Positions 50,217-62,000 of a stretch of 64,000 nucleotides of DNA are shown in pieces. The notes beneath the pieces were generated by a model. That model saw only the letters and a list, made by a program, of their open reading frames with translations, did not search any database and was not told the DNA's origin. The translations under genes and the position numbers were made by a program. Position 1 is the first letter of the stretch; every line of letters starts with the position of its first letter. Location: assembly GCA_015832175.1 (NCBI GenBank), contig WJXW01000003.1:2790001-2854000 (forward strand), read 5' to 3'. This DNA comes from Paraphaeosphaeria minitans. Its lineage: Eukaryota; Ascomycota; Dothideomycetes; Pleosporales; Didymosphaeriaceae.

Positions 50217-50288
50217 AAGAGTATAGTTTAATTGGTAAAATAGGAAGCTTCAAACTTCAAATTTCCAGTTCAAGTCTGGATGCTCTTG
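50217..50288 (+). tRNA. trnW: tRNA-Trp (UCA), mitochondrial type
   Basis: 72 nt. Acceptor AAGAGTA pairs with TGCTCTT. The anticodon loop CTTCAAA gives anticodon TCA. T-arm TCCAG-TTCAAGT-CTGGA is perfect. A UCA anticodon for Trp reads UGA and UGG, which is characteristic of mitochondria and proves the mitochondrial origin of this segment. Confidence 0.92.
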
Positions 50289-50375
50289 CTACAAACACAT
50301 TAATGACATTTTAAAAATATTTCTTTTATAAAAACTATTTTTACAGTACAAATATGTATTATTACATAATATTCT

Positions 50376-50434
50376 AGCCCCCCCTCCTAAGGGCTGACAC
50401 TTAAGACCCCCATAGGCTCATCCCGCCGGGATAG
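50376..50434. repeat. GC cluster within mitochondrial-type DNA
   Basis: A short C/G-rich island (from TAGCCCCCCCTCC to TCCCGCCGGGA) surrounded by sequence of more than 80% A+T. It contains the palindrome TCCCGCCGGGA. GC clusters of this kind are common in fungal mtDNA. Confidence 0.7.
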
Positions 50435-50597
50435 TATTGTTTATAAATTTAGATTTATAATATCACTTAGAATTTATAATATCACTTATTTGAATTTAAG
50501 AATTTTTTATAAAAATGTTTTAAATCTCAGTTAAATTGTTGTATTATTTAAGGTTATTATATGAATTTTTTTTTTATGTTATTATTTATATAATTAA

Positions 50598-50669
50598 GGT
50601 TCCTTAGCTTAATAGGTAAAGCGCATTTTTGATAAGGATGTGATCGACGTTCAATTCGTTGAGGAATCA
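50598..50669 (+). tRNA. trnI: tRNA-Ile (GAU), mitochondrial type
   Basis: 72 nt. Acceptor GGTTCCT pairs with AGGAATC. Anticodon stem CATTT/GGATG encloses loop TTGATAA, anticodon GAT. T-arm CGACG-TTCAATT-CGTTG. All four arms fold by eye. Confidence 0.92.
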
Positions 50670-50672
50670 ATA

Positions 50673-50744
50673 AGTGCGTTAGTTAAATTGGTATAATGAC
50701 ATGCTACGGACATGTTCTTACAAGTTCGAGTCTTGTACGCACTT
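50673..50744 (+). tRNA. trnR: tRNA-Arg (ACG), mitochondrial type
   Basis: 72 nt, three bases after tRNA-Ile. Acceptor AGTGCGT pairs perfectly with ACGCACT. Anticodon stem ACATG/CATGT encloses loop CTACGGA, anticodon ACG. T-arm ACAAG-TTCGAGT-CTTGT. Confidence 0.93.
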
Positions 50745-50835
50745 TAAGGGTAAAGAGTATATTTATTGTTTTAATAGATTTTTTTACTCTAAATAACATT
50801 TAGATTGTTTACCAAAAATTATATATATGTTTAAT

Positions 50836-51049
50836 TGTCCATATAGTGTATTGGTCCTGGAGCAGTATTGGACTTTAGGCCCCATAAGGGGCCAATGCAC
50901 GAACGCTAAGGAACAGAGACTTCTTAAGGGGCTTAATGCCCTATCGTACAATAGACTAGACGTAATTAATTAAACCTACTTCTTACTCTTTGTATAATAG
51001 TATACTATTAATCCTTAAATACTTAATTACAGATTAAGCCAAACCTACA
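50836..51049 (+). repeat. Variant LTR G (214 bp)
   Basis: The last about 120 bp (GTACAATAGACTAGACGTAA and on) match the family-1 LTR. The first about 95 bp do not; they contain TTAGGCCCCATAAGGGGCCAA, a palindromic core absent from LTRs A to F. Confidence 0.92.
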
Positions 51050-54000
51050 CTAATTAGTAGTTAATTCTAATTAACTGTAAACTAGCAAGGTCTAAAGACA
51101 GAGCGCCCTATAAGCTAGATACGTAGGCTCTGTATTATTGCCTTTACTAGAGATCGAATTTTAGATTATACAATAAACAGAAACAAAGTGTACACATTTA
51201 TAAAGAGTTACATAATCTAGTCTAAGCTATTCTATAGAAAACAAAGGAGATAGTAAGCACATTTAGACCCCTAAAAAACACGTCGCATAATTAAACTAGC
51301 AATACACTAATGCAATCTAGTCGCATGATTTAATAAGATAATAATATAGCACTAGAACTAGGAGACTTCCTAGAGGAATCTATATAAGAAGGAATTGCAC
51401 AACAAGCTACCTAAGAGAATAACTTAAAATAGCTATACTAGATAGAAAAAGTAGTAAACATTAGAGCTATTACCCTAAAGGGCGAAATTGCACAAAGATA
51501 CTAGATAGATAAGATAGACCTATATAGTAGTCCACCCCCTTTAATAAAGCGCATAAACACATATGCAGTATACATGCTTATTTAGTATTATATAAGTAGC
51601 CTTAAAGGAGAAAAAGTAATCTCCTCCTTTTTAGAAAACGTCTTTAAATAAATAGAGAAAAACTTTAAGTAAATTAGCTATATAATAAAATAAGAGGTTA
51701 TTACCTATCTTATATAAAAAGGATTTACTACTATAGACTCTATAGTAAAGAATACATAGTTGAAAAAGCTCTATAGACTTACTTAGCTTAAATACAAGCT
51801 ATAGGAACCTTATACAATACTACTGTAACTTAAACCTAAACTATATTGTACTAAATATATAATAGAACCTATACTACCTATAGGGATTCTATAAGTAGTG
51901 GGTGCACAGCTAGGGCATGTGCCCTAGTAGGCGAGGATAATAACACTATATATAGAGCTACACTAGTAGTAATAGCCTAAAACCTAAGCTGCCTTTACTT
52001 AGTAACCTATATTGTACAAAAAGACTAGGCGCTCTTAGTTTTTTTAATAATAAAGGGACTATATCCTTATCTAGCTAGACAAGATTATTCTCTTTCAGAA
52101 AGCATAGAATAAGGAGAATAACTACACTAGCTAACTATATAATATACTAGTAGACAAGACAAGACTCTTTAGAGAGTTATACTATAGACTAGGCATACTA
52201 TAGGACTAGTATATAAACATCTTCCTAGGTATTCTCTCTAATCACGCGAGCACCTACTACCTTTACAATATAGAACTAGGACTTTAATAGAAGGAATTAT
52301 ATAATTAACTAAATAGACCCTTTAACACTAGTGTAAACTATAACTAATACTAGATAGACTAGACTACCTTTACCTTTATATAATACTAGTAAAACAATCT
52401 TAGTAACACAGCGCATAAGGCTTTAGATATAATAATTAATAAGCTTACCCTAGCCTAAGGAGCTTTAGGAGAAGGGTTTAGTAGTAAACTTTAACTACAC
52501 ACTACTATTATATAAGCATGCTAAGGCTACCTAGACCTTAAATAAGCTATATTTAACTCTAAGAACATAGTAGAAGGCTTACTTAGTAACCTTTATGCGT
52601 TGCTTTAGGTAGCTAAAGATAGGAAGAATTCCTAGTTTCTCTAAGAAAACGAAGAAGTGTTCTACACTAATAGAAGATATAATAACCCTAATTGTATAAG
52701 AGGATCTAGCCTATCTAGAGGCAGATCTAACTTTAAATAGAAATCTAGATTTAACTTTAGAAGTTTAAGCTCTTATATAAAGTAGAAATGTTTTATATAC
52801 TATAAAAAGAAATATTAGTTAACTAACTATCTACTAAAAGATACTTATAGGGTAAAGAAGCAGTACATTGTATTATACGCTAACTTTTATAACTAGGACC
52901 CTACTACTATAGATGTGTAAGCATACATTCTTAAGTTTAAAGGGGACCTAGAGGATAAACATAGTTATATAAAAGAAGAGGATAGCGAAACAACTTACTA
53001 GAGTAATAAAGAAAAAGTATAAAAGGCTACTTACTTCTTAACTTCTACTATATACCTCTATTATATAACTAGAGAGGATATCTACTACAGCAAAGAAAAG
53101 GATTCTAAAGGGACACCTATATAACTTTTTACTCTAAAAGGATAATATTGCATAAGATTCTATAGAGAACTTTAGGATATAGGTGCTGTATAAGTATCTA
53201 TAGTAAGTAAGGATTAACTTACTGCATACTTGCGTAAAAACCCTACTATAAAGGTAGACTAGACACCTAGCTCTACTAATATTAGCTTTAGAGGCTAAAA
53301 ATCCTAAATATTACTTAGCACTATACAAATTACAAACCCTATAGGAATAGTTACCTATAATATCCTAGATACCCTAACACTATTCCTACTATTACTAGTA
53401 GACGTAGATAGGCTTAGGGTATACTTTAATAATATTCTAGATATTATTATATAAAAAGATAGCACTATAGTACCTATTATATCAAAATAGGGACACCTAT
53501 TCTTTAACCTTAGTAAAGAAGAATTAGCCTTATTCTTTACAGAGATAGAACTCTAGCGCCTATACTACCGCTTTAGCTACCCCTAGACAGAGAGACTGTA
53601 TAAGCTTCTTACCTAGGTAGGGCATAAAGTAGAAAGCTCTGTTCTTAAGGAGGTAAAAAAGTTCTATTACTATTACTAATTATATAACCTAGCGCTAAGA
53701 CGCTTTAATTTTTTTATTAAAGATAGCTTACACTTTAACTATAAGATTATTATTAATGTTGTACGAATAGACAAAAAAACGTCCTATATATTATTAATAT
53801 AGACACTTTATTTTAGGCAGCCTAATTCCGAAAATTAATAAACGTATAAGATACCTAGGATACGCTAATAAGATGCTAGATTAATGTATACTAAGGACCC
53901 CTAGATTACATTGTTTATAACCTAGGGACTAACTTCGCTTCTAATAAATTTTAGAATTATACGAAGATTGTAGGAGTAAAATATAAATAGATGCTAGTAG

Positions 54001-57000
54001 AGGCACACTAGGCTATAGGTAAGATTAAAAGGGCCTATGCACTACTTAAACAAGCGTATAATATCCTTTATACAGGAATTAATTATTATATAGATAATAA
54101 GACAGTGCTATAGATAGCTGTAAAGGCCTTAAATAACACAGCTAGCCCTAACAGTATAGTACTTACACTACTAGTGTTTAGAGCCTACCTAAGGATTAAT
54201 AAAGACTCCCTACCTTTACTAGAGCTTATTATATAAGTAAATACTGTCTAAAAGGCAATGCAAATGCTTAAGAAAGAAAGAGTAAAGGTTAATATTACTT
54301 ATGCGATTAACACTAGAAATAGCCTATTATTATACAATATCCTAACACTCCCACTTAGCTCTAAAGTGATAGCCTAGAGAGAGAAGAAAGGATATTAAGG
54401 GCTATATAAAATTAAGAGTATTAAAGGTAGGGATGTTATTCTAGAGCTTAAAAATAGACCTCTTAAGCTGCGCTATATATAGATAAAGCTATACCACCAT
54501 GAAAAGGAAAAGAATAAAGAGGGACTAGAAACTATAGATGCCCCTCTACCTATACGAACTAAGGCCCTAAAACTAAAACTAAGAGGTAGACTAAAGAAGG
54601 ATCTTACTACTAAAGTTATATAACTAACTAAGATCTAGAGAAGATTAGGAAGACTTTACACCTAGTTTATTACTTAAAAAGAAAAGGATAACTTTAAACT
54701 AGCCCTAAAACTTTGTGTAGATAGTATTATTACTACATCTAGTTAACCTTTTTAAGAATTAGATGTAATAGAGATAAATACCCTTATTACTAATAGCACT
54801 TTTAAAATCTTAAAGATAGACCCTAAGAAATATTAAGGGCAGATCTTTAACTTACGCCTTATATAAGAGATTAAGGGAAAAACTACCTAGCTATATAAGA
54901 AGTTAAGGCTTGTCTTTATAGGCTACTTAGATAAGGAGAAGGAAGAAATCCTTACCTAGTCTTCTACTATTTAGCGTATAAGCTAAAGGCTTATTCTAGC
55001 ATTATCCCTATTATTAATCAAATCGCACGATATGCATGTGGAGCTTATAGACATTACTTAAGCCTATGTGTAATCTACTAATAACCTCCTTCGCACGCTT
55101 TATACTAAACCGCCTATAGAGATGTATAACTTCTTCCTAGTAAACACAATACTATAGATTGTACAACCCCTCTATAGAGCTGCAGAATTAGGACTCTACT
55201 AGTTTAAGACATACCACAACTATTATAAGGAGAAGCTAAAGATACGTATGTTAACGTACAACTTATGCCTACTTATTATAGATAAAGGACTAGAGATATT
55301 TAACATCACTAGCCTATAAACTAATAACACCCTAAGTATGGTTATAGATAGCTTTGTATAATAAGAAGAAGAGCAGCTACGTGCTACTAACCTTTGTATA
55401 AAGAATAAGACTATTTTAATGTAAGACTAGCCTATTAAGTTTAATAGAGGCAAGATCTAGCTTAATTAAGGAGTAGTTACCTTAGTGTAAAAGGGACAAG
55501 CTAAAGGACTTCGTATAATTAATACCTAGGATAAGAATACTACACACTAATATATTACACAATAAGCTAGAGGTGCATAAATTACTTTAGTATACTAACT
55601 AGAGGCCACATTTAACCTATCTATTGCTGCACAAATAATAGCACTAATAGTGGAGGATATTAAGGCACTTTATATATAACTAGAGTGGCAAATCTAGAAT
55701 ACACAAAGAGGACTAAAGTTTATCCTACTTAACCCAAGTCGCACAAAGCTATTTATCTTTATAGATAGATCCTTTGCTAATAACAAGAACCTAAGCTCCT
55801 AGCTTAGCTTTGTAATTATTCTAGCAGAGGAGCATTGTACGACAACCTAAGACTTTAGAATTTATAGTAATATTATCTACTAGAACTTAGTTAAATGTAA
55901 GAGAGTTACAAGTAGTGTCCTAGTAAGTAAGCTATATAGCCTAGTAGGCGGCTTTAATAATACTATTACACTAAGTACAACCCTATAATAAATTATATAA
56001 ACACTTAGCATACCCTAAATCCCTATTATAGTCTACACAGACTTGAAGTCACTGTATAAATGCCTTGTACAACTAGGCACCACAAGCGAAAAATAACTTA
56101 TAATTAACATTATGTTAATTAGGAAACTGTACGAAAAGCAAGAGATTACTAAGATTAGGTAGATTAATAGTAAAGGCAATCCTACTAACGCTTATATAAA
56201 GAAGACGCCTAACTAGGCACTAAAGACACTAATCTTAACAAATAAGCTACACATTACTGTTAAGGCATTAGTAGATAGAATAAATCTAGATTATATAATA
56301 GAGTAACTACTCTATTATATAACATTTTTCCTTTTTATTATCTTATTCCCTTACACACATTTTCTTTATTAAAATTACTATAGACCTTTTATAACACAAC
56401 ACTTACTTTTAGGTATAGAGTACTACTACTAATTTAATATTATAGTTTTATTTTTTTTAAGAAAACAAATCACAGGGAATTGTACAAAGGGATTTAGAAA
56501 ATATATATTTTATATATATATATATTAGGAAGACTATAACCCCCTAATTGCCTAAAGGCCCCTCCCCTATCTACCCCCCCTCTACCCCCCCTACTAGTAG
56601 AACTCGGACCTAATATTGTGCAATTTCTACACATAAGCACTATAAGCTCTACCCTTATATCTAGGGATTGTATAACAATTTATAAATATATAATTAGCAG
56701 CATTTCTTTTACCGCACGAATAAGGGCAAGGCGCCCCCTATAGGTTACCGCATAATTAGATAAGGATAGCTGTCTAGTAGCCCTTTTATTATACAACGTA
56801 TACGGCCCACCTCGAGAGGTTAGTGCTAGCTAGGATTTGTACAATAATATTAATAGATAGCATCTAGGCTACCCTAGCTTTATTACTCTATATCTATTAG
56901 CATCGTATAACAAACTAAAAAAAATTTTAGTCTAGAATAACTATTATACGTTAACAGTAAGAGCCTACATAAAGGCCCTTATACTAGCCTAGCTAGTAGG

Positions 57001-57761
57001 TAAGCGCACTTATATACAGTTGCTATTCTACCCTACTACTATAGGGACGAAAACCCTAGTAGTAACTATACTAGAGTTATTAGAAGTAAGAGCGTTAGCT
57101 ATTATATAATAGCAGAATTATTATATAGTGTGTGTATATATGCTATAATAAGAGTTAGCATTGTATAAAGAGATATACCTACTTACTAAAGACTAGAAGG
57201 CTATAAGAGTAAGATGAGAAAAAAGAGGAAGAATATATAAGAGGTGGTAGTAGGCAGAGTAGTAAGAAAGAAGAAGAAGAGGTTTATAGAAAAAGGGAAG
57301 AGGCTCTATTATACCCTTCTACACCCTATTACTTACCTAACTTCCTGCCTACGCTAAATTATTATACTATAATAAAGCCTCTTATATAATTAAGACTCTT
57401 TAATTGCATAATAAGATAAGGAAAGAACTAAGTAAGTTTTTTCCTAGCACTTTCTATTTACTCTAGACACAGAATCTAGCTAGAATATGCTATAGCCTAC
57501 TATAGAGGTACACCTTATTAAGGGCCCTATTGCGCAATAGGAAGGGCTACCCCTTTACCCTACTTTCTACTTATAAAGGTTAGGCAAGATAGTAAAAGGG
57601 ACTTAATAGTTAACACAGAGGTTACTTACATAATAAAGCTGGCAGGAGTACTACTAGGCATAGGGCCTATAGGTAACAGTAAGGTTAATTGTATAATAAA
57701 ACTAAATACAAAATTAGGTATATAATAGCCTATAGCCATCGCATAAAGAAAAAGTTGCTAG
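51050..57761 (+). pseudogene. RIP-killed gag-pol of copia family-1 variant
   Basis: Gag with zinc-knuckle remnant near 52788, GAG-pre-integrase near 53560, integrase about 53730-54290, reverse transcriptase about 54680-55430 and RNase H about 55440-56330. The RNase H carries the complete FIDRSFANNKNLSSQLSF-like block (about 55755; RIP-changed from the common FVDGSFANNKDLSSQ). A 1.4-kb non-coding 3' part follows. Stops are dense throughout. Confidence 0.82.
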
Positions 57762-57975
57762 TGTCTATATAGTGTATTAGTCCTAGAGTAGTAGTGGACT
57801 TTAGGCCCTATAAGGGGCTAATACATAAACGCTAAGGAACAGAGACTTCCTAAGGGGCTTAATACCCTATTGTATAATAGACTAGACGTAATTAATTAAA
57901 CCTACTTCTTACCCTTTACATAATAGTATACTATTAACCCTTAAATGCTTAATTATAGATTAAGCCAAACCTACA
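57762..57975 (+). repeat. Variant LTR H (214 bp)
   Basis: Same length and ends as LTR G (TGTCTATATAG to AAACCTACA), differing mainly by C/T and G/A changes. Confidence 0.92.
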
Positions 57976-58040
57976 TTAATTATATATATGTTTAATTATA
58001 AATATGTTTACTAGAAATAACTAGCCTTAGTAGGTTTGTC

Positions 58041-58112
58041 TTATACCTCACGTTCCATGTCCCGTATCCCATGTCCCGTGTCCTATCTTTCATGTACCAT
58101 GTCCCACTAAAC
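58041..58112. repeat. ATGTCCCRT-type short repeats in mtDNA-derived sequence
   Basis: Repeats of CATGTCCC with spacers (CCATGTCCCGTATCCCATG and similar). GC content is higher than around it, and CpA/TpG sites are preserved. Confidence 0.6.
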
Positions 58113-58156
58113 AATAAAGCCTTATATTTTGAGTGAGAGGTGGATGCAAGTATAAG

Positions 58157-58215
58157 GTGAATGTGAGTAGGAGGTGAATGTGAGTAGGAGGTGAATGTGA
58201 GTAGGAGGTGAGTGT
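58157..58215. repeat. 17-bp minisatellite GGTGAATGTGAGTAGGA
   Basis: About 3.5 nearly identical head-to-tail copies. TpG sites are intact, unlike in the surrounding retrotransposons. Confidence 0.88.
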
Positions 58216-58274
58216 GCTAAAGATCTTTTACTATAAAATATTACTTATTATGTAAGGTTAGTGATATATAAGTA

Positions 58275-58450
58275 TAAGATGTATTTGTAAAGGTTAAGAT
58301 GTATTTGTGAAGATTAAGATGTATTTGTAAAGATTAAGATGTATTTGCAAAGATTAGGATTATTTGCAAAGATTAGGATTATTTGCAAAGATTAGGATTA
58401 TTTGCAAAGATTAGGATTATCTGTGAAGATTTGGATTATCTGTGAAGATT
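58275..58450. repeat. 20-bp and 19-bp minisatellite, about ten units
   Basis: Four units of AAGATGTATTTGTAAAGATT are followed by about six units of AGGATTATTTGCAAAGATT, the second type being a one-base-shorter variant of the first. A gradual change of unit along the array suggests expansion from one end. Confidence 0.88.
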
Positions 58451-58586
58451 AAAATCTCGATGTAAAGATCTTTAAATACAAGTACTCCATAAATTTAATT
58501 AATCAATTATTAAAATTATCTTAGAGAGTTTATAGTTAGTTATAAAACTAGGATTATCTATTGAAATATGAGCTTTATAAATTTAT

Positions 58587-58671
58587 AGAGAATTGACTGA
58601 GTGGTTTATAGTGATAAGCTTGAAACTTATTTGGTTGAAAAACCACATCCGTTCGAATCGGATATTCTCTG
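58587..58671 (+). tRNA. trnS: tRNA-Ser (UGA), mitochondrial type
   Basis: 85 nt class II tRNA. Acceptor AGAGAAT pairs with ATTCTCT. Anticodon stem ATAAG/CTTAT encloses loop CTTGAAA, anticodon TGA. A long variable arm (TGGTTGAAAAACCA) precedes the perfect T-arm ATCCG-TTCGAAT-CGGAT. Confidence 0.93.
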
Positions 58672-58800
58672 TAACGTATTTTTTATATAAATGCAGGATA
58701 TTCTCTGTAACGTATTTTTTATATAAATGCAGGATATTTTTATAAATATATGGTGTTTTTATAAAAAAAAAGGGTGTTTTTTATATAAATGCATAGTGTT
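58661..58800. repeat. Tandem duplication of tRNA-Ser 3' end and short repeats
   Basis: The block GATATTCTCTGTAACGTATT followed by TTTTATATAAATGCAG occurs twice (58661 and about 58697). Further degenerate copies of TTTATATAAATGCA follow up to about 58800. The end of the tRNA gene was copied with its flank. Confidence 0.8.
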
Positions 58801-58841
58801 TTTATAGGATGTTTTGTATAAAATACATTTAACATTCTAAA

Positions 58842-58914
58842 CGGGTTAGGGCCGGGTTGGTTAGGCGCCTCATTTGGGTTGAGGAATAGTTATGTTCGAA
58901 TCATAATAACCCGA
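58842..58914 (+). tRNA. trnP: tRNA-Pro (UGG), mitochondrial type
   Basis: 73 nt. Acceptor CGGGTTA pairs with TAACCCG. Anticodon stem CCTCA/TGAGG encloses loop TTTGGGT, anticodon TGG. T-arm TTATG-TTCGAAT-CATAA. Its position just upstream of the large rRNA gene fits the usual order in Pezizomycotina mtDNA. Confidence 0.92.
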
Positions 58915-59039
58915 AATATGGTTTACAATAAATTGTATATATTAATACATAGTAATGTATTTGATATGTAATGTATTATTTCATAATTTTAAAAGCTCTT
59001 AAAAATATTTTATAGATTTTAAGAGGCAATTTTATGGCA

Positions 59040-62000
59040 AGTATATAAAGAGACTATTAGAGAGCTTAAAAGCTGTATATTAAATAAAACTTGGGTATAA
59101 TTCAAAAAACCCAGGGCTAAATTTTTCGAATGAAACGGAGTGAATTGAAGTATCTTAGTAGCTTCAGGAAAATAAATCAAAAGAGATTCTATAAGTAGTA
59201 TAATAGAAACTAGATAATAGGCTGTAAGTAAAATAGGTTAATCTATTTAAATAAAGGGGAACCTTCCTCTAAGCCTTAATATAATATACAAGCGATAGTG
59301 GAAAGTACTGTAAAGGAAACTAGAGGTAAATTGTAGTCTTATAAGCAGCTTAAGGTAAGTTTAATAAATATATAAAAGCGTACCTTTCGTATAATAGGTT
59401 AGTAAGTTCTAATTAAATATAAGTAAGTAACTAAAGATAAAGATAGAAGTATAAGACAGTAAAACTCATATAGAGTATTATTTATAACACTCTATTTAAA
59501 GTAGTAGCTAGATATGTTAATTATTTACCTAGATACTCCAATTATTAATTAATAAATTAGTATCTAAATAGAGACCTAAAGAGTAGTGATCTTATTATAG
59601 TTAGGTATATAAAAGGCCAAATAGGTTATCGTTGTAAATATATCTAAAGAACTGTAGTAAGTTAGTAAAAGACAATCCTTACTACTATAGCTGGTTTTCC
59701 GCGAAACATATATAAGTATGTAGTTTAATTACATTATAGCAGGTACAGCACTGTAATCTTGGACAATTGTATATTATAGTTCGTGGGGGGTTTAAAAACC
59801 CTTTAAGGTTATAGACCTTTTAGGTAATAGATCCCCTGTAGGATTGTAATACCCTGTGTATATAGGGGGGTTGTGAAAGCTCTATTCGCGAGGATTCACT
59901 CTCAGAAGCGCAATAATAAATGTTAAACTATTAGACATTTAATAATAAGGTTATATGTTAAAAAGGAAACAGCCTAGAATAAGTGTTTAAGATTCTAAAG
60001 TTTTTGTTAAGTAAAAGTAAGGAAGTATTTAAACTATACAACTAGAAAATAGGCTTAGAAGCGGCCATTTTTTAAAGACCTTATAATAGAGCACTAGTTT
60101 GAAAAGTTAATTCGTTAACCTTAAAAGTTAAAAGCGCCGAAGATATAACGGATCTAAAACAAAACACCTATATCTTATCTATAAGAAAAATAGTAGGTTC
60201 TATTTTTATATACTTAACGTTATGTAAGAGACACTCTTTAAGAGTTAAACTTAGTAAGATATACCCTTAGAAAGAAACAATCTTAGTAAGAAATATACTC
60301 TTAAAGAGATACTACTTCTAAGTAGTTAAGTATTACTTATAGGGTAGCAGAACGTTGGGTAAATTAGTATATAAATAGAGGCCAGGTACATCTATTTAAG
60401 AGAAAGGGACTATTTAAGTAAGAATAAACTTAAAGAGCATTTACTCTTTGCAACTATATAGTAAAATAAACCCCCACTATAAGCAAAAGGGAGCAGCATA
60501 CGCTTACTAATAGCAGGGGTTCGCCTTTACAAGGCCTATAGTAAGCTGTAGAAGTTGTATTAAACAACACTGTTAGAGTTAAGATCTAACTAGATAAACG
60601 TTATATATAGATAGTTTACTTAGCTGCATAGATAGTAAATTACAATAAAATATCCTAAGTAAGAATACTAATATAAGTAACAAAAAAGAGTAATCTCTCG
60701 CCTTAAGCTTATAGGTTAGTTAAGGAGAAAGATCCTAAAAAAAAGGAGACTAAACTTGGATTAAATTAGTCTCTAAATTTAACCTAAAGGGTAAAATAAT
60801 AAGGAAGGAGGAAATGTTTTAATAACATAAACTAGAGTAGAATATTCTAGAAAAAAAAACATATTTCTAAAGGAATTATATAAATTCTAAGGGCTAATAC
60901 TATAGCTTATTTCAAAGATTAAGTTAATGAATCTTAACTATTAAGAAAAAATAAACTATACCTAAAAACTACCACAAGTAAGCTAGTAGAGAATACGAAG
61001 GCGTTTAAGCTAATAACCATTAAAGAACTTAGCAAATTAATACTATAACTAAGGTAGAAGGTGTGTCATTCCTACTAATTAATATTAGGATGGAAAGAGG
61101 AGACGTAGAATAGTGTTACACAACTATTTAATTAAAACACAGCACTTTACGTAAGATATAAATCAATATATAGAGTGCACTATCTGCCTACTAATGGCTA
61201 GTTAACAGATTTTCTTAGACGACTAAAATAGTTTAGGTTTTGAAGGAACCCCTATTTAATAGCGGCCTTACCTATAAGGGTCCTAAGGTAGCGAAATATC
61301 TTGGCATTTAAATAATATCGCGTATAAATAATCTCACGATGCAACAGCTGTCTTAATAGTTGGCTTAGTGAAATTAGAATAGCAGTAAAGATACTACCTA
61401 TCTCTAGATAGACGAGAAAACCCTATGCAGCTTTACTGATACTAGTTATAGGGTATAATATAACAGGTTCTAGTGAATAAGTTAGTTATTATACATAATT
61501 AAAACACCTTTACTCTAGTTATTATATTAGTAGAATTTATTTATAGTTATATTGTGAAAACGTCTAAACGTAATCCAGAAAAGGAGATAAATCTCAGGAG
61601 ACAATGGCTAGTAGATGGTTTATACGGGGCACAGATCCCATAAAGAGTACCTAGGAGTATCTAAATTTAATTTTGTAACATATAATACGCAAAATACATA
61701 GGGCTTTATTGCTTTATGTATTTTTAAATTTATTATATTTAGTTTGTTATTTTTTATATTTACTTTCATTTATAGTAGCTATTTATATAAGTATCTATAA
61801 CTATTTTAGTAATATTTCTATTTAAGTTGGAATTAAAACAATTTAAGCTAAGTGAGATTTTACCTATATAGAAAATAGGTATATATATGGTATTAATTAG
61901 TAATAATTACGAACCTATAAATACAAGTATAGTTGTTTGTAAAAACCTAAAGGGTTAAGAGATTTTTTGTTAAGATAATACTATTAGTTATTTTTAATTA

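Larger units (their letters stand above)
50836..57975 (+). mobile_element. Copia family-1 variant element, 7.1 kb, target duplication TTAAT
   Basis: 214-bp LTRs at 50836-51049 and 57762-57975, with TTAAT at 50831-50835 and 57976-57980. It inserted into mtDNA-derived sequence between tRNA-Arg and a minisatellite region. The internal part is homologous to family 1 throughout; the LTR 5' half is different (see LTR entries). Confidence 0.95.

Noticed and set aside
58157..58450. CRISPR-like array
   Set aside because: Repeats are directly adjacent without unique spacers, in a fungal context; they are minisatellites.
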